Positions 34,710-43,875 of a DNA stretch of 64,000 bases are shown here, one piece after another. The notes beneath the pieces are model-generated. The model worked only from the letters and a program-made list of their open reading frames with translations, made no database searches and had not been told where the DNA came from. The DNA lies in contig DIUU01000012.1 of assembly GCA_002423145.1 (NCBI GenBank), positions 1 through 64,000 on the forward strand, in the 5' to 3' direction. The first letter of the stretch is position 1. Every line of letters starts with the position of its first letter. A program made the translations under genes and the position numbers. This DNA comes from Acholeplasmataceae bacterium UBA6150 (GTDB lineage: Bacteria; Bacillota_I; Bacilli_A; Acholeplasmatales; UBA5453).

Positions 34710-36548
34710 ATGTTTGATGACATCCCGATGTCTTTAAAAATGAACCACAAGACATTCCCTGAAATCAAAACTTTAGCGGAAGGAAAACCCATCGATGAGA
34801 CGGGTATTTTGGTCTTGTTGGATTACATCGATCATCGGTATGACTGTAGTGATTTTAGAATGATTTCCATCATTCGGAGTTTATATACCTACCCTCATTT
34901 AATCAGTGAAAACACACTAAAACAAATGAAGAAAACCGTGTTGGGTTTTAAATACCATATGGCAGACCCTGGATATGACGGGATGTGTTTTTGGAGTGAA
35001 AACCACCAACTCATCTTCAGTACAGTAGAGTATCTTGCGGGATGTTTATACCCCCATGAGCTTTTTACAAACACCAAAGAAACCGGTCTGTTTCATCAAA
35101 ACCGTGGTTATCAACAACTGATGTATTGGTTTAAAACCCGCTTCGAATTTGGGTTTGTTGAATTTCATTCCAATACTTATTATGAAGAGGATGTCGCTCC
35201 GTTATCTTTGTTAATAGAATTATCTAAGGATCCCCTCATCATAAAACAAGCTACGATACTCATGGATCTATTGATGTTGGATTTTGCGTTACTAAACCAT
35301 AAAGGCTATTTTTCTGCTGCCAGTGGTCGGTGTTATGAATCTCAAAAAAAGGATCCTAACCAACAGGATATTTTAGATATCATAAAAAAAGCATTTGATT
35401 TAGGTCCAGTCCAAGATTATGACTATACCCGCTTATCCGCAGCATTTGTTTTAAACGAAACCTATCAAGTCCCGAAAGTGATCTATGAGATTGCCCATGA
35501 TGTAACCACCAAAATCATCAAAGATTCCAATGGGTTATACTTAGGTGAGGTTAAGGACTACTTTAAGAATCCAAAAGACTATTACACCACCGGCTTATAC
35601 TTATGGTCGATGGAAGCTTTTACGAATCATCAATCCATCGACATTACGATGGCGATGTTTCACGATTGGCACTTGAAACACAACACGTTTTTGAAGAATT
35701 TAAGTGCGTTTGATCATTCATTCATCAAGCGATTAAACTTATTAAAACCCCTATTATCTTTATTAAACCCAACCACCCAAGGGGTAGCGATTCAACGGGC
35801 GAATGTCTATACTTATAAGCATAAAGACTTTATGTTATCCACCGCCCAGATGCATGTTCCTAAAACATTTGGTGACCAGCAACACATCGGTGGAGCGATT
35901 CTAGATGAACACATCAGTGTCTTCATCACCCACCCTGCACAAGCGTTTTTTGAAGACAATTCACGCAATTTCAGTCCTGCTTATTGGGTAGGTAGTGGGA
36001 TCTTACCTTATGCATTTCAACATGAAAATACGGCTTTATATTATTATGATTTGAGTCCTAGAAAAGGCTTATTTGAAAAAGAACGTGCATTATTCACACA
36101 CGCTTACTTCAATGAAAAAGACTTTGATCAAATCCATGCCTTCACGCAAGTTGTCATCGGAGTTAAAGGTAACACACTGATTGGTTTGGTTGGATTGAAT
36201 CCGATTGAACGCTTTGATTCTATAGAGTTACGTCAGTATGGTAAATACACGGCTTGGATCATGTGTGTCGCTTCAACCGAAGATATCTCGTTAGAGTCAT
36301 TTAAAAATGATTTATTGTCCTCTAAAATCATCAAAACCAAACATCAAATACATTATACGGCGATGTCAATCGATCTCAAAACACACGTTTGTTATGTCGA
36401 TGACATCCCGGTTTCTACAGACTATGAACGACTAGAATCGCCTTTTGGGTTCATCGAACGCAACCCTGAATCGATTCAAATCAATTATCATACTTTGTCA
36501 TTAAAGCTTAGCCTAAAGGAGTTGATTCGTGATGAATCCTTATCTTGA
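34710..36548 (+). CDS. Unrecognised 612-residue protein, possible (alpha/alpha)-barrel uronide enzyme
   Basis: I cannot name this family. It has no signal peptide, so it is probably cytoplasmic. The first about 360 residues are helical with aromatic and acidic motifs of the kind seen in alpha/alpha-barrel lyases and hydrolases (DGMCFWSENHQLIFSTVEYL, TRFEFGFVEFHSNTYYEEDV, DFALLNHKGYFSAASGRCYE, DYYTTGLYLWSMEAF). The last about 230 residues look beta-rich (HIGGAILDEHISVFITH, SPAYWVGSGILPYAFQ). This barrel-plus-sheet layout is like heparinase/alginate-lyase superfamilies, but I see no diagnostic catalytic set. Sitting between a GPH symporter and GH105, it probably acts on imported pectin fragments. 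GH105 starts inside its 3' end. Confidence 0.75.
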   Translation: MFDDIPMSLKMNHKTFPEIKTLAEGKPIDETGILVLLDYIDHRYDCSDFRMISIIRSLYTYPHLISENTLKQMKKTVLGFKYHMADPGYDGMCFWSENHQLIFSTVEYLAGCLYPHELFTNTKETGLFHQNRGYQQLMYWFKTRFEFGFVEFHSNTYYEEDVAPLSLLIELSKDPLIIKQATILMDLLMLDFALLNHKGYFSAASGRCYESQKKDPNQQDILDIIKKAFDLGPVQDYDYTRLSAAFVLNETYQVPKVIYEIAHDVTTKIIKDSNGLYLGEVKDYFKNPKDYYTTGLYLWSMEAFTNHQSIDITMAMFHDWHLKHNTFLKNLSAFDHSFIKRLNLLKPLLSLLNPTTQGVAIQRANVYTYKHKDFMLSTAQMHVPKTFGDQQHIGGAILDEHISVFITHPAQAFFEDNSRNFSPAYWVGSGILPYAFQHENTALYYYDLSPRKGLFEKERALFTHAYFNEKDFDQIHAFTQVVIGVKGNTLIGLVGLNPIERFDSIELRQYGKYTAWIMCVASTEDISLESFKNDLLSSKIIKTKHQIHYTAMSIDLKTHVCYVDDIPVSTDYERLESPFGFIERNPESIQINYHTLSLKLSLKELIRDESLS

Positions 36549-37581
36549 TCGGTGTATTTCTGTTATAGACCATCACCTCACTCAAATCGAACCTAAAATG
36601 AAATGGATGTGGGGTGAAGCGTTGTTTGGTTATGCTTTACTCTGTTTAGATGAATACTTGGGTGAAACCAAATATAAAACCTTCATTGAAGGCTATTTGG
36701 ATTACTACCTACAAAACCCGCCTGTGGTTGACCAATCGGATAAATTCGCCCCTGTGCTCATCAGTTTTACATACGGTAGAATTTATCAAACCAACACCTA
36801 CGATTCATTGACACAGCTCGGGTTAGATTACATCGAAAACGTTAAACCCGTCATTGATTTCTTACCCAACCATTTGGGTCATAGTTTTATAGGTAAACTC
36901 TATCCAAAATCAATATGGGTCGATTCCATCATGATGTATGGTGTGTTTCTAAGTGTGTATGGCCACCATCACAAATCTCAAAAATACCAATTGATGGCGT
37001 ATAACACCGCGATTAAATTCAAAGAATACCTTGAAAAAGATGGTTTATGGCGACATGCCTACTGGGTCAAATTCAAACGAGCTTATCCTAAAGATATTTA
37101 TTGGGGTAGAGGTAATGGCTGGGTCGTTACCGCGTTACCCATGATGATGGAGCATCTTGACACGGTTTACCAAATGCCTTTAAAAGACTTGGCCATAAAA
37201 ACCATTCAAGCCATCACACCCTTACAAAAAAATCACTTGTACACCACGGTATTAAACCACCCTTCTGGTGTAGAGTCATCTGCGAACTTCTTAATTCACG
37301 GTGGTGTTCTCCACACGAGTCAATTAACTGTCATCGATGAAGCCTACACAAAATTAGCTAAAAAAGGGTATGAGATAGCGATGGATACCTTTGTAAAACC
37401 AAAAGAGGGTCACCTCTATTTAACAAAAGTATCCAACCCAACAATCCCATTACCGCTATTTCCACTTTTGGGTTACAAACTCATTGGACATAAAGACAAT
37501 TGGAGTTACGGTTTAGCCAGTCTTATTTTTTCATCCATTCATTACGATAAACTACGCATTAAAGAAGAAAAAGATGTCTAG
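36532..37581 (+). CDS. Unsaturated galacturonyl/rhamnogalacturonyl hydrolase, GH105
   Basis: GH105 enzymes remove the unsaturated uronic acid left at the non-reducing end by pectate or rhamnogalacturonan lyases. The protein of about 349 residues has the family pattern: MKWMWGEALFGYALL, KSIWVDSIMMYGVFLS, and YWGRGNGWVVTALPMM. The (alpha/alpha)6 barrel lacks a signal peptide, so it acts on imported sugar in the cytoplasm. Start: AGGAG serves both a GTG at 36529 and an ATG at 36532; I list the ATG. It overlaps the end of the previous gene by 17 bases, so the two are coupled. Confidence 0.88.
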   Translation: MNPYLDRCISVIDHHLTQIEPKMKWMWGEALFGYALLCLDEYLGETKYKTFIEGYLDYYLQNPPVVDQSDKFAPVLISFTYGRIYQTNTYDSLTQLGLDYIENVKPVIDFLPNHLGHSFIGKLYPKSIWVDSIMMYGVFLSVYGHHHKSQKYQLMAYNTAIKFKEYLEKDGLWRHAYWVKFKRAYPKDIYWGRGNGWVVTALPMMMEHLDTVYQMPLKDLAIKTIQAITPLQKNHLYTTVLNHPSGVESSANFLIHGGVLHTSQLTVIDEAYTKLAKKGYEIAMDTFVKPKEGHLYLTKVSNPTIPLPLFPLLGYKLIGHKDNWSYGLASLIFSSIHYDKLRIKEEKDV

Positions 37582-37615
37582 TCGCTTTTCGCGATGCTAG
37601 ACATCTTCTTTTTTA
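37573..37615. terminator. Bidirectional terminator between GH105 and the ABC-2 permease
   Basis: GATGTCTAG and CTAGACATC form the outer stem, with TCGC/GCGA inside, and T or A runs on both sides. It contains the GH105 stop codon and abuts the stop of the convergent permease gene. Confidence 0.88.
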
Positions 37616-38485
37616 TTATTTTACCATCTTTTTGTTCATATTGTGGTAAGCCAGTATCAAGAGTATCAATGACATGCCCAAGGAGGCCATCATTAACCAA
37701 AACATCGGCACTTCTAGTCCAAATAAACCAATGTCTTTTGAGCCATAAGGTACTGCTAACCCTTCTGCGAACTGAATCGTTAATTCTGCATAAGCATCTT
37801 TTAACAACAATTGCTTGAGTAGAATAGTCATATGTGTAAACGGGAGGATCGAGGCAATTTTCGCTATACCTTCATCTAAAGCACTGAGCGGTATATAGAT
37901 TCCACTCATAAAACCAATCACCGTACCTAAAACCCCAGCCAACGCTCCGAAGGCATTTTGACTCTTGATCAGTGTGACTAAAAATAACATGAGCCCTGAA
38001 GATATGAATGTGTAGAATGAAATTAACAACGAGGCTAAAATAATGGTTTGAAAACTGTACCAATACCCTGAGGCTAATCCTAAATACAAGATTGTTAAAA
38101 ACCACATCAATAATGATAACACCATGGTGACCAACGTGGATGAAATAATATAAGCAAAAATTACTTTATAGCGTTCAATTGGTGTCACCATAAAGCCTTC
38201 AAGACGTCTGGTTTCGATGTCAGATATGATCGTGCCCATGACACCAAAAGATAGTGATACGGTATTGATGACCAATACACCACCCATGATGACACCCACC
38301 CTTAAAAAGGTTTTGAGGTTTTCATCAATATCCCTAAATTGATTACCAGATGTATACTGTGCACCGATGAATAAAAAATACAAACTGAGTAAGATAATGA
38401 CCGATAAGAAGGAGAAAAACACAGCGGCTTTATCTCTTAAAAATACTTTAACATTACGTTTGATTAGTGAGGTTAAATTAAACAT
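37616..38485 (-). CDS. ABC-2 type exporter permease
   Basis: This 289-residue protein has about six membrane segments and the layout of ABC-2 permeases: NLTSLIKRNVKVFLRDKAAVFFSFLSV at the start, the MGTIISDIETRRLEGFMVTPI cytoplasmic loop, and LPFTHMTILLKQLLL. The ATG at 38485 is chosen over an upstream TTG at 38500; GGAAGTG lies upstream, and the start overlaps the ATPase gene by 8 bases. The substrate is unknown; similar pairs export drugs, lantibiotics or lipids. Confidence 0.87.
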   Translation of the reverse strand: MFNLTSLIKRNVKVFLRDKAAVFFSFLSVIILLSLYFLFIGAQYTSGNQFRDIDENLKTFLRVGVIMGGVLVINTVSLSFGVMGTIISDIETRRLEGFMVTPIERYKVIFAYIISSTLVTMVLSLLMWFLTILYLGLASGYWYSFQTIILASLLISFYTFISSGLMLFLVTLIKSQNAFGALAGVLGTVIGFMSGIYIPLSALDEGIAKIASILPFTHMTILLKQLLLKDAYAELTIQFAEGLAVPYGSKDIGLFGLEVPMFWLMMASLGMSLILLILAYHNMNKKMVK

Positions 38486-39383
38486 GGTGTTCACTTCCAA
38501 TCACCTCGATGAACACATCATCCATCGATCCCTTAATGACTTCAAATTGTTTGATGTTATCTTTGAGTGTTTCTAATAATCCAATCGCGTCATTCGCATC
38601 CTCGACTTGAAGGATGTATTCGTCTGAAACCTTTTTATAAGGTCGTTTGATTTGTTCTAAGTATTGAACCAAGGCTGATTTATCAAAAGGTACCAATTTT
38701 AGACGATCATACGAATATTTATCCTTGAGGGTCGCTGGTGTTCCTTCAGCCACAATCTTACCTTTATTGATGATGACCACATGGTCCGCGACCGCGGCTT
38801 CTTCCATGTAGTGGGTGGTTAGAAAGATGGTCATCCCTGAGTGGGTTCTTAAGTTGTCAATGAGTTTCCAAACGACTTGTCTGGTTTCCGGGTCTAACCC
38901 CGTGGTAGGTTCATCTAACAAGAGTATTTCTGGGTTTGAAAACAACGCTCTCGCAATCTCGGTTCTGCGCTTTTGTCCGCCCGATAGGGTTTTGAATCGT
39001 TGATTTTCAAACTCATCGAGTTTCAAATAAGACCGTAATTCTTCATACCGTTTTAAAACACCTGCTTTATCGTTGATGTATAATGACCCACGATAAAGTA
39101 AGTTTTCTTTGACAGTCAATAAATCATCCAGGATGTTTCCTTGAAAGACCACCCCAATTTTGTTTCTAAAGTAGACATCTTCGGTTTTCCCATTGAGTAG
39201 CACCTCGCCTGCATCGGCATCTAGCAACGTCGAAATGACGTTGATGGTGGTTGACTTGCCTGCACCGTTCGGTCCGAGGAATGCGAAAAGGGAACCTCGT
39301 CTCACGTTGAAGGAAATGTCATCGACGGCTTTGATTTCACCGTAATACTTTTTCAACTGTTTAATCTCTAATATGTAATCCAT
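38478..39383 (-). CDS. ABC exporter ATPase, DrrA/CcmA-like
   Basis: The 301-residue ATPase has Walker A FLGPNGAGKSTTIN, Q-loop VFQGNILDD, signature LSGGQKRRTEIARAL, Walker B ILLLDEPTTGLDP and the switch TTHYMEEA. The C-terminal extension of about 80 residues is typical of the DrrA group. The start at 39383 has GGAGGTG close upstream; the in-frame start 15 codons earlier has none. With the ABC-2 permease it forms a two-gene exporter that seems unrelated to the pectin genes on either side. Confidence 0.92.
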   Translation of the reverse strand: MDYILEIKQLKKYYGEIKAVDDISFNVRRGSLFAFLGPNGAGKSTTINVISTLLDADAGEVLLNGKTEDVYFRNKIGVVFQGNILDDLLTVKENLLYRGSLYINDKAGVLKRYEELRSYLKLDEFENQRFKTLSGGQKRRTEIARALFSNPEILLLDEPTTGLDPETRQVVWKLIDNLRTHSGMTIFLTTHYMEEAAVADHVVIINKGKIVAEGTPATLKDKYSYDRLKLVPFDKSALVQYLEQIKRPYKKVSDEYILQVEDANDAIGLLETLKDNIKQFEVIKGSMDDVFIEVIGSEHHV

Positions 39384-39482
39384 GTTACACCTCCAAAAGT
39401 TCGTTTTCCTCAGTATAGCATACCCCATTTTAGATGTATATATTTACTGGTAAAATATGTCATAAATCTTACAAAACAAAAC

Positions 39483-39512
39483 AAAAAAAGCAAAGCTTTC
39501 GCCTTGCTTTTA
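39483..39512 (-). terminator. Terminator of the lacI-type gene
   Basis: On the minus strand AAGCAAGGC, a GAAA loop and GCTTTGCTT form a stem with one G-U pair, followed by a T run. It overlaps the stop codon of the repressor gene. Confidence 0.8.
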
Positions 39513-40466
39513 ACACGATTCACGGTAGATGATCTTACCAATCGGGACTTGAATCTCTTCTGGTATACGGTCATTGATTAAGTCAATCAACGCTGTCGCG
39601 ACTCGCTTTCCCCATTCAATATGGTCGATTCCAATCGTGGTGAGTTTAGGTGATATGAATTCATCTAAAACGATGTTATCAAACCCCGCTACCGCCACCT
39701 CTTCTGGAATTTTGACTCCGCTTTGTTTTAAAGCTTCAATCAAACCAATCGCAGATTCATCGTTCCCGCAAAAGACAAAACGGGGTAGTTTCGGTTGTTT
39801 TAATAACGCTAGTCCAGCTTGATAACCACTTTGGATGGTGAAGTCCCCTTGAATATACGTATGTGTTAATCTTTTTTCATGTAAAGCTTGTTTGAAGCCA
39901 TCGTATCGATGGTTATTATTAAACGCGACGGTTGGACCCGATAAATAAGCGAAATCATCATAACCTTTTTCAATCATGGCGACAATGAATTGATAGACCA
40001 ACCCTTCATTGTCGATGACACTCGAATAAATGTTAGGACCGATGAGGTTACGATCTAAAACGAATAACGGATGACCCTGAGAAGCATAATGTAATAAGAC
40101 ATCGTCGGTCAATTGACCATCAAACACAATCGCGCCATCGACTTGGCGTTCTTTTAATAAATTCGAAGACGCTTTGCCGGAACTCACGATGATATTTAAA
40201 TTGTTGGCTTGTAAGGTTTGTCTAATCCCCTCTAAGACATCAGAGAATATGGGTCCCGCAAAACCGTAGACAAAAACGCCTACGTTGCCAGTTCGTTTGG
40301 TCTTTAAATTACGGGCACTCCCATTAGGGTAATAATTCAACTCTTTCGCAATCGCAAGGATGCGTTTTTTGGTTTCAGGGTGTACATTGGATTGGTTGTT
40401 GATTGCGTATGAAGCGGTGGATATCGAAACCCCTGCTTTTTTCGCTACATCTTTGATGGTTGGCAT
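39510..40466 (-). CDS. LacI-family transcriptional repressor
   Basis: The 318-residue protein opens with the helix-turn-helix TIKDVAKKAGVSISTASYAIN and the hinge PNGSARNLKTKRTGNVGVFVYG, followed by a periplasmic-binding-like sensor domain (GAIVFDGQLTDD, VDGAIVFD, FVFCGNDESAIGLIEAL, VAVAGFDNIVLDEFISPKLT). The family is clear. It is the best local candidate to bind the operator at 33103 in front of the pectin operon, and perhaps those at 43612 and 43711; binding is inferred from position and operator type. It could instead be a CcpA-like protein, but I see no clear HPr-contact motif. Confidence 0.92.
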   Translation of the reverse strand: MPTIKDVAKKAGVSISTASYAINNQSNVHPETKKRILAIAKELNYYPNGSARNLKTKRTGNVGVFVYGFAGPIFSDVLEGIRQTLQANNLNIIVSSGKASSNLLKERQVDGAIVFDGQLTDDVLLHYASQGHPLFVLDRNLIGPNIYSSVIDNEGLVYQFIVAMIEKGYDDFAYLSGPTVAFNNNHRYDGFKQALHEKRLTHTYIQGDFTIQSGYQAGLALLKQPKLPRFVFCGNDESAIGLIEALKQSGVKIPEEVAVAGFDNIVLDEFISPKLTTIGIDHIEWGKRVATALIDLINDRIPEEIQVPIGKIIYRESC

Positions 40467-40510
40467 AGGTTACTCCTATTCTTTATACCATTATAACCGA
40501 AGTCCGTATG

Positions 40511-40551
40511 GAAAAAATGCTTTTAAAGGGATTTCCTCTAAAAGCATTTTC
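40511..40551 (-). terminator. Terminator of the seven-module lipoprotein gene
   Basis: On the minus strand AAAATGCTTTTA and TAAAAGCATTTTTTCC form a 12-base stem with a T-rich tail about 50 bases past the stop at 40603. The repressor gene promoter must lie in the remaining short gap; I could not define it. Confidence 0.85.
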
Positions 40552-40602
40552 CCACATTGGGAGGATATACTAGATAACTAATATAACCAAAGTGTTTTAA
40601 AT

Positions 40603-43536
40603 TTAAGCTTTGTGATAAATATAAGCAGAATGAATGACGAATGAACCCGTGATTGGCGCAACGCCACCTTCAGCGAATAGAATAACTGCATTGATACCAT
40701 TTGGAACGGTGATCGTTACGGTTACAGGGTTCGCGTCAGCAAAGGTTACCCATTGTTCAATACTGTTGTTAACCTTGACTAGAACTTGCTTACCAGCGGT
40801 TCCAGACAATGTGATGGTTAATGTATTAAAGCCTTCGATAGCGTTCGCAGCGACAGTGGATTTTAAGAATATCCATCCTTGTTCAGCCGATTTGGTATAG
40901 TTAACAGTAGAAACACCATTATCAACCACGACTGCATAAGTACCTAGGTCATTTTCTACCCAAGTATTAACCAAGTCTACTTTATAAAATACTTTCGCAT
41001 CGAGAATTTCAAATGAACCGGTTGCGTTATCAACGCCACCTTCAGCAAACAGAATAACGCCTGTAATGCCTGCAGGGATGGTGATTTCAACAGTCACAGG
41101 ATTTGTACCTTCGAATGTAACCCATTTTTCAACAGAGTTATTCACTTTAACCAATACTTGTTTACCGTCAGTTCCTTTTAATGTAATCGATACTGTGTTT
41201 AAACCAACCAATTTATTCGCTTCAATGGTGGATTTTAAGAATACCCAACCTTGATTAACTTTGGTGTAATTAACTGTTGTAATACCGGCATTGGTCGTAA
41301 CTGCGTAAGTACCTAAGTCATTTTCTACCCAAGTTCCTAATAGATTCGCTTGATAAGATAATGACGCACCTAAGATTTCAAATGTACCAGAGGCTGGTGC
41401 AGTACCGCCTTCAGCAAACATGAATACGGACATGAATTGTTCTGCTTTGATTACAGTTGTGATCGGTTGATCGTCTGTGAATGTTACCCACTTTTCAAGC
41501 GCGCCTGAATCATTTGGCTTAATCAATACTTGTTTACCAGGGGTTCCCTTAAGGGTGATGGTTAATGTATTGAGGCCTGTAACAGCTTTCGCATCAAATA
41601 CGACTCTGAACCATTCCCATTCATTGCCACCTAATTTATTATAAGTGACAACAGTCTTAGCTGCTTGAACATCGAATGTATAAATGGTCGCACTGTTCGG
41701 TACCCAGCTGCCATTGAAATTAACGACTTTTGTATAGTCAAATTCTGGTGCTACGTAAGTTAATGTAATCGAGACAATTTCAAATGAACCGGTTGCTGGT
41801 GAAGTACCTGGTTCACCAAAAATAACCAATTTGGAGAATGCTGGTGCTTCGACTTCTACAGTCACTGGGTTAGCATCTGTAAAGTTGACGGTTTTTTCCA
41901 ACGCGCCTACGTCATTTGGTTTAATTAAAATGGATTTACCTGCAGTACCTTTGACCACGATAATCATCTTATTTAAGCCTGCAACTTCTGCTGCATTGAA
42001 GTTATTAAGCATAGCTGACCAATCTTGACCCGCTACTTTTGTATAGTTAACAACCACTGGGCCTGTGCCTGTGAAGGTGTAAACACCAGCATCTAAGCTT
42101 GTCCAAGGGGTAGTTACTTGATAATCTGCATTCTTAAACACAACACTGTGGATCGTGAATTCACCACTACCTAAACCACCTGGGTTCGCGAACATAACAA
42201 CTTTGTTTAGTTGTTGAAGTTGTGCTTGTGTCATGGCAGTTAAATCAATGGTAAATACTTGTTTAGTGCCATCAAATGTAAATTGTTGTTCTTTATTGCC
42301 TACTGGGGATTCCACCTTCAATAGGATGGTCTTGTTTGCTTGACCTGTGATTTCAAATTCAAGTTTAGCGAATCCGCTGAAGTCGCCATCGACTAAAGCG
42401 TACATGAAATTCCATTCGCCCTTCTTGACATAATCCACTTCGAACGCGCCTGCATTTGGTGTGATTGTATAGACTAAATCGCCACCGTCATACCAGTTGC
42501 CTAAAGCGAACATATCGTCTGTGCCATTGTATTCATTGACAACGAATACAGGGGCTTCAAATTCATAATCTTCTGTCATGAATGCTTCTTTAATGGTTAA
42601 TTGACCTGTAACGCCACCGACACCGGCTGCGATGAAGATCTTAAAGTCAGTAATGGCATTCTTTTCAAGTGGTGTTAACTTGGTTAAATCGACAACCAAT
42701 TCTTGAACGGTGCCATCCAACCAAATAAACGATTCTGCATGGTTGTATTCGTTTGGTTTGATGAGTAGTTTGTGTCCTGCAGTACCTTGGACAATAAATA
42801 CAGCGTAATTGAAGTCAGTAAAGTCGCCTTGGACGCGGGTTCTCATGAATGCCCATTCCTTATTAGCAGCCTTATCATAAGCGACTTGTGCATCAGTACC
42901 TACATAGGTGATGACATAAACGCCTTCGTCATTGGATTCGTATTTAGTATTGAAACTAAATTCTTCATCGGTACCATTGTATTCATTCACATTGGATTGG
43001 ATGTTGTTAAAATTATCATTGATGATAAATCCATCGGCGATGTCATCTGAGAATGTGAGTGCTGTAATCTTTAGAATACCAGTGGATGCTTCTTTGCCTG
43101 GTGCACCAATGATCACAATACGATCGACCTTCTTCAAGAATGCTGAAGATTGGATCATGTTCCATTCGTAAGTACCTGCAATCGCAGTGACGTTAAGTCC
43201 TACTTCTTTGGCAGGGGTATCGTCTTTGGTTTCTAATCTTACTAGCATTGAACCCATACCTTCGACAGTAATGACTAATTTCTTATATACGGATAAGTCT
43301 TTAGTGATGACTGCACTTTGCATGAACGCATTTGGGAATGTGCTCTTATTGTAAGATGCATTTAATTCACTTGTGGTATTGGTGTTTAAGGTATAAACGC
43401 CATTCCCACCATCTGTCCAGCCACCAAGAACACTAAAGTCCGTGACTTCTTCAGTTGGTTTTGGTTGACATCCTGCGATACCAAAGACCAAACCAGCTAC
43501 TAAAAACATTAAAAATAGTTTTGTTGCCTTTCTCAT
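40603..43536 (-). CDS. 977-residue lipoprotein of seven repeated carbohydrate-binding-like modules
   Basis: After a lipoprotein signal (GLVFGIAGCQPK) the protein is built of seven modules starting near residues 35, 182, 332, 474, 607, 732 and 855. Each has a W-x(5-8)-G-x-Y opening strand, a Y-x-K-x(4-8)-W-x(2)-[FM] segment (VNYTKVNQGWVFLKS), a T-[LI]-x-G-[TQ]-x-[GN]-K-x-[IV]-L-[IV]-K core, and a closing F-A-x-G-G-x(5-8)-G-[ST]-F-x-I strand. The last two are very alike. The fold is probably a beta sandwich like a carbohydrate-binding module. I know no named family. AGGAGG precedes the ATG. Two LacI-type sites flank its promoter, so it is probably sugar regulated. Confidence 0.85.
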   Translation of the reverse strand: MRKATKLFLMFLVAGLVFGIAGCQPKPTEEVTDFSVLGGWTDGGNGVYTLNTNTTSELNASYNKSTFPNAFMQSAVITKDLSVYKKLVITVEGMGSMLVRLETKDDTPAKEVGLNVTAIAGTYEWNMIQSSAFLKKVDRIVIIGAPGKEASTGILKITALTFSDDIADGFIINDNFNNIQSNVNEYNGTDEEFSFNTKYESNDEGVYVITYVGTDAQVAYDKAANKEWAFMRTRVQGDFTDFNYAVFIVQGTAGHKLLIKPNEYNHAESFIWLDGTVQELVVDLTKLTPLEKNAITDFKIFIAAGVGGVTGQLTIKEAFMTEDYEFEAPVFVVNEYNGTDDMFALGNWYDGGDLVYTITPNAGAFEVDYVKKGEWNFMYALVDGDFSGFAKLEFEITGQANKTILLKVESPVGNKEQQFTFDGTKQVFTIDLTAMTQAQLQQLNKVVMFANPGGLGSGEFTIHSVVFKNADYQVTTPWTSLDAGVYTFTGTGPVVVNYTKVAGQDWSAMLNNFNAAEVAGLNKMIIVVKGTAGKSILIKPNDVGALEKTVNFTDANPVTVEVEAPAFSKLVIFGEPGTSPATGSFEIVSITLTYVAPEFDYTKVVNFNGSWVPNSATIYTFDVQAAKTVVTYNKLGGNEWEWFRVVFDAKAVTGLNTLTITLKGTPGKQVLIKPNDSGALEKWVTFTDDQPITTVIKAEQFMSVFMFAEGGTAPASGTFEILGASLSYQANLLGTWVENDLGTYAVTTNAGITTVNYTKVNQGWVFLKSTIEANKLVGLNTVSITLKGTDGKQVLVKVNNSVEKWVTFEGTNPVTVEITIPAGITGVILFAEGGVDNATGSFEILDAKVFYKVDLVNTWVENDLGTYAVVVDNGVSTVNYTKSAEQGWIFLKSTVAANAIEGFNTLTITLSGTAGKQVLVKVNNSIEQWVTFADANPVTVTITVPNGINAVILFAEGGVAPITGSFVIHSAYIYHKA

Positions 43537-43611
43537 GTTTTCCTCCTATTGCATAAGACATGATGAAATGTCTTTAAATCCCATTGTTTAAAAACGGATT
43601 TGCATGTCTTA

Positions 43612-43724
43612 TCGAAACGTTTCGAATTCTAGGCATACAAATGGATAGCAATGGAAATGTCTATCTAATTTTAAGTATAGTCTAAAAAATCGGGTTTGTC
43701 AAAATAATTATGTAAGCGATTTCT
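43612..43724 (-). promoter_or_regulatory. Promoter of the seven-module lipoprotein with two LacI/CRE-type operators
   Basis: On the minus strand TTGACA (43697-43702), a 17-base spacer and TATACT (43674-43679) form a strong promoter. The perfect palindrome TCGAAACGTTTCGA (43612-43625) lies about 50 bases downstream of the start point and a weaker site TGTAAGCGATTTCT (43711-43724) lies just upstream of the -35. The pair, about 100 bases apart, could act by looping or by roadblock. Confidence 0.75.
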
Positions 43725-43800
43725 ATTTAAATATCAATTGAAAAAATTGAAATGAGTTGGGATTTTTTTAAACATTTCAATTTTACTCTACACATAGTGT

Positions 43801-43843
43801 AAAAAGAAACAGAATTCGCCCGTTTGAAGGGGTGAATTCTGTG
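43801..43843 (-). terminator. Terminator of the subtilase/Ig-lipoprotein operon
   Basis: ACAGAATTCgCCC and GGGgTGAATTCTGT form a long stem. On the minus strand it is followed by TTTCTTTTT. It lies about 30 bases past the stop of the Ig-like lipoprotein gene. The rest of 43725-43800 is AT-rich without other signals I can name. Confidence 0.85.
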
Positions 43844-43875
43844 TCGTCTTGATGTCGCTATTTTTATGTCATCAC

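Noticed and set aside
39510..40466. CcpA itself
   Set aside because: It is a LacI-family protein next to pectin genes, but no clear CcpA-specific HPr contact motif could be recognised; a local repressor is at least as likely.
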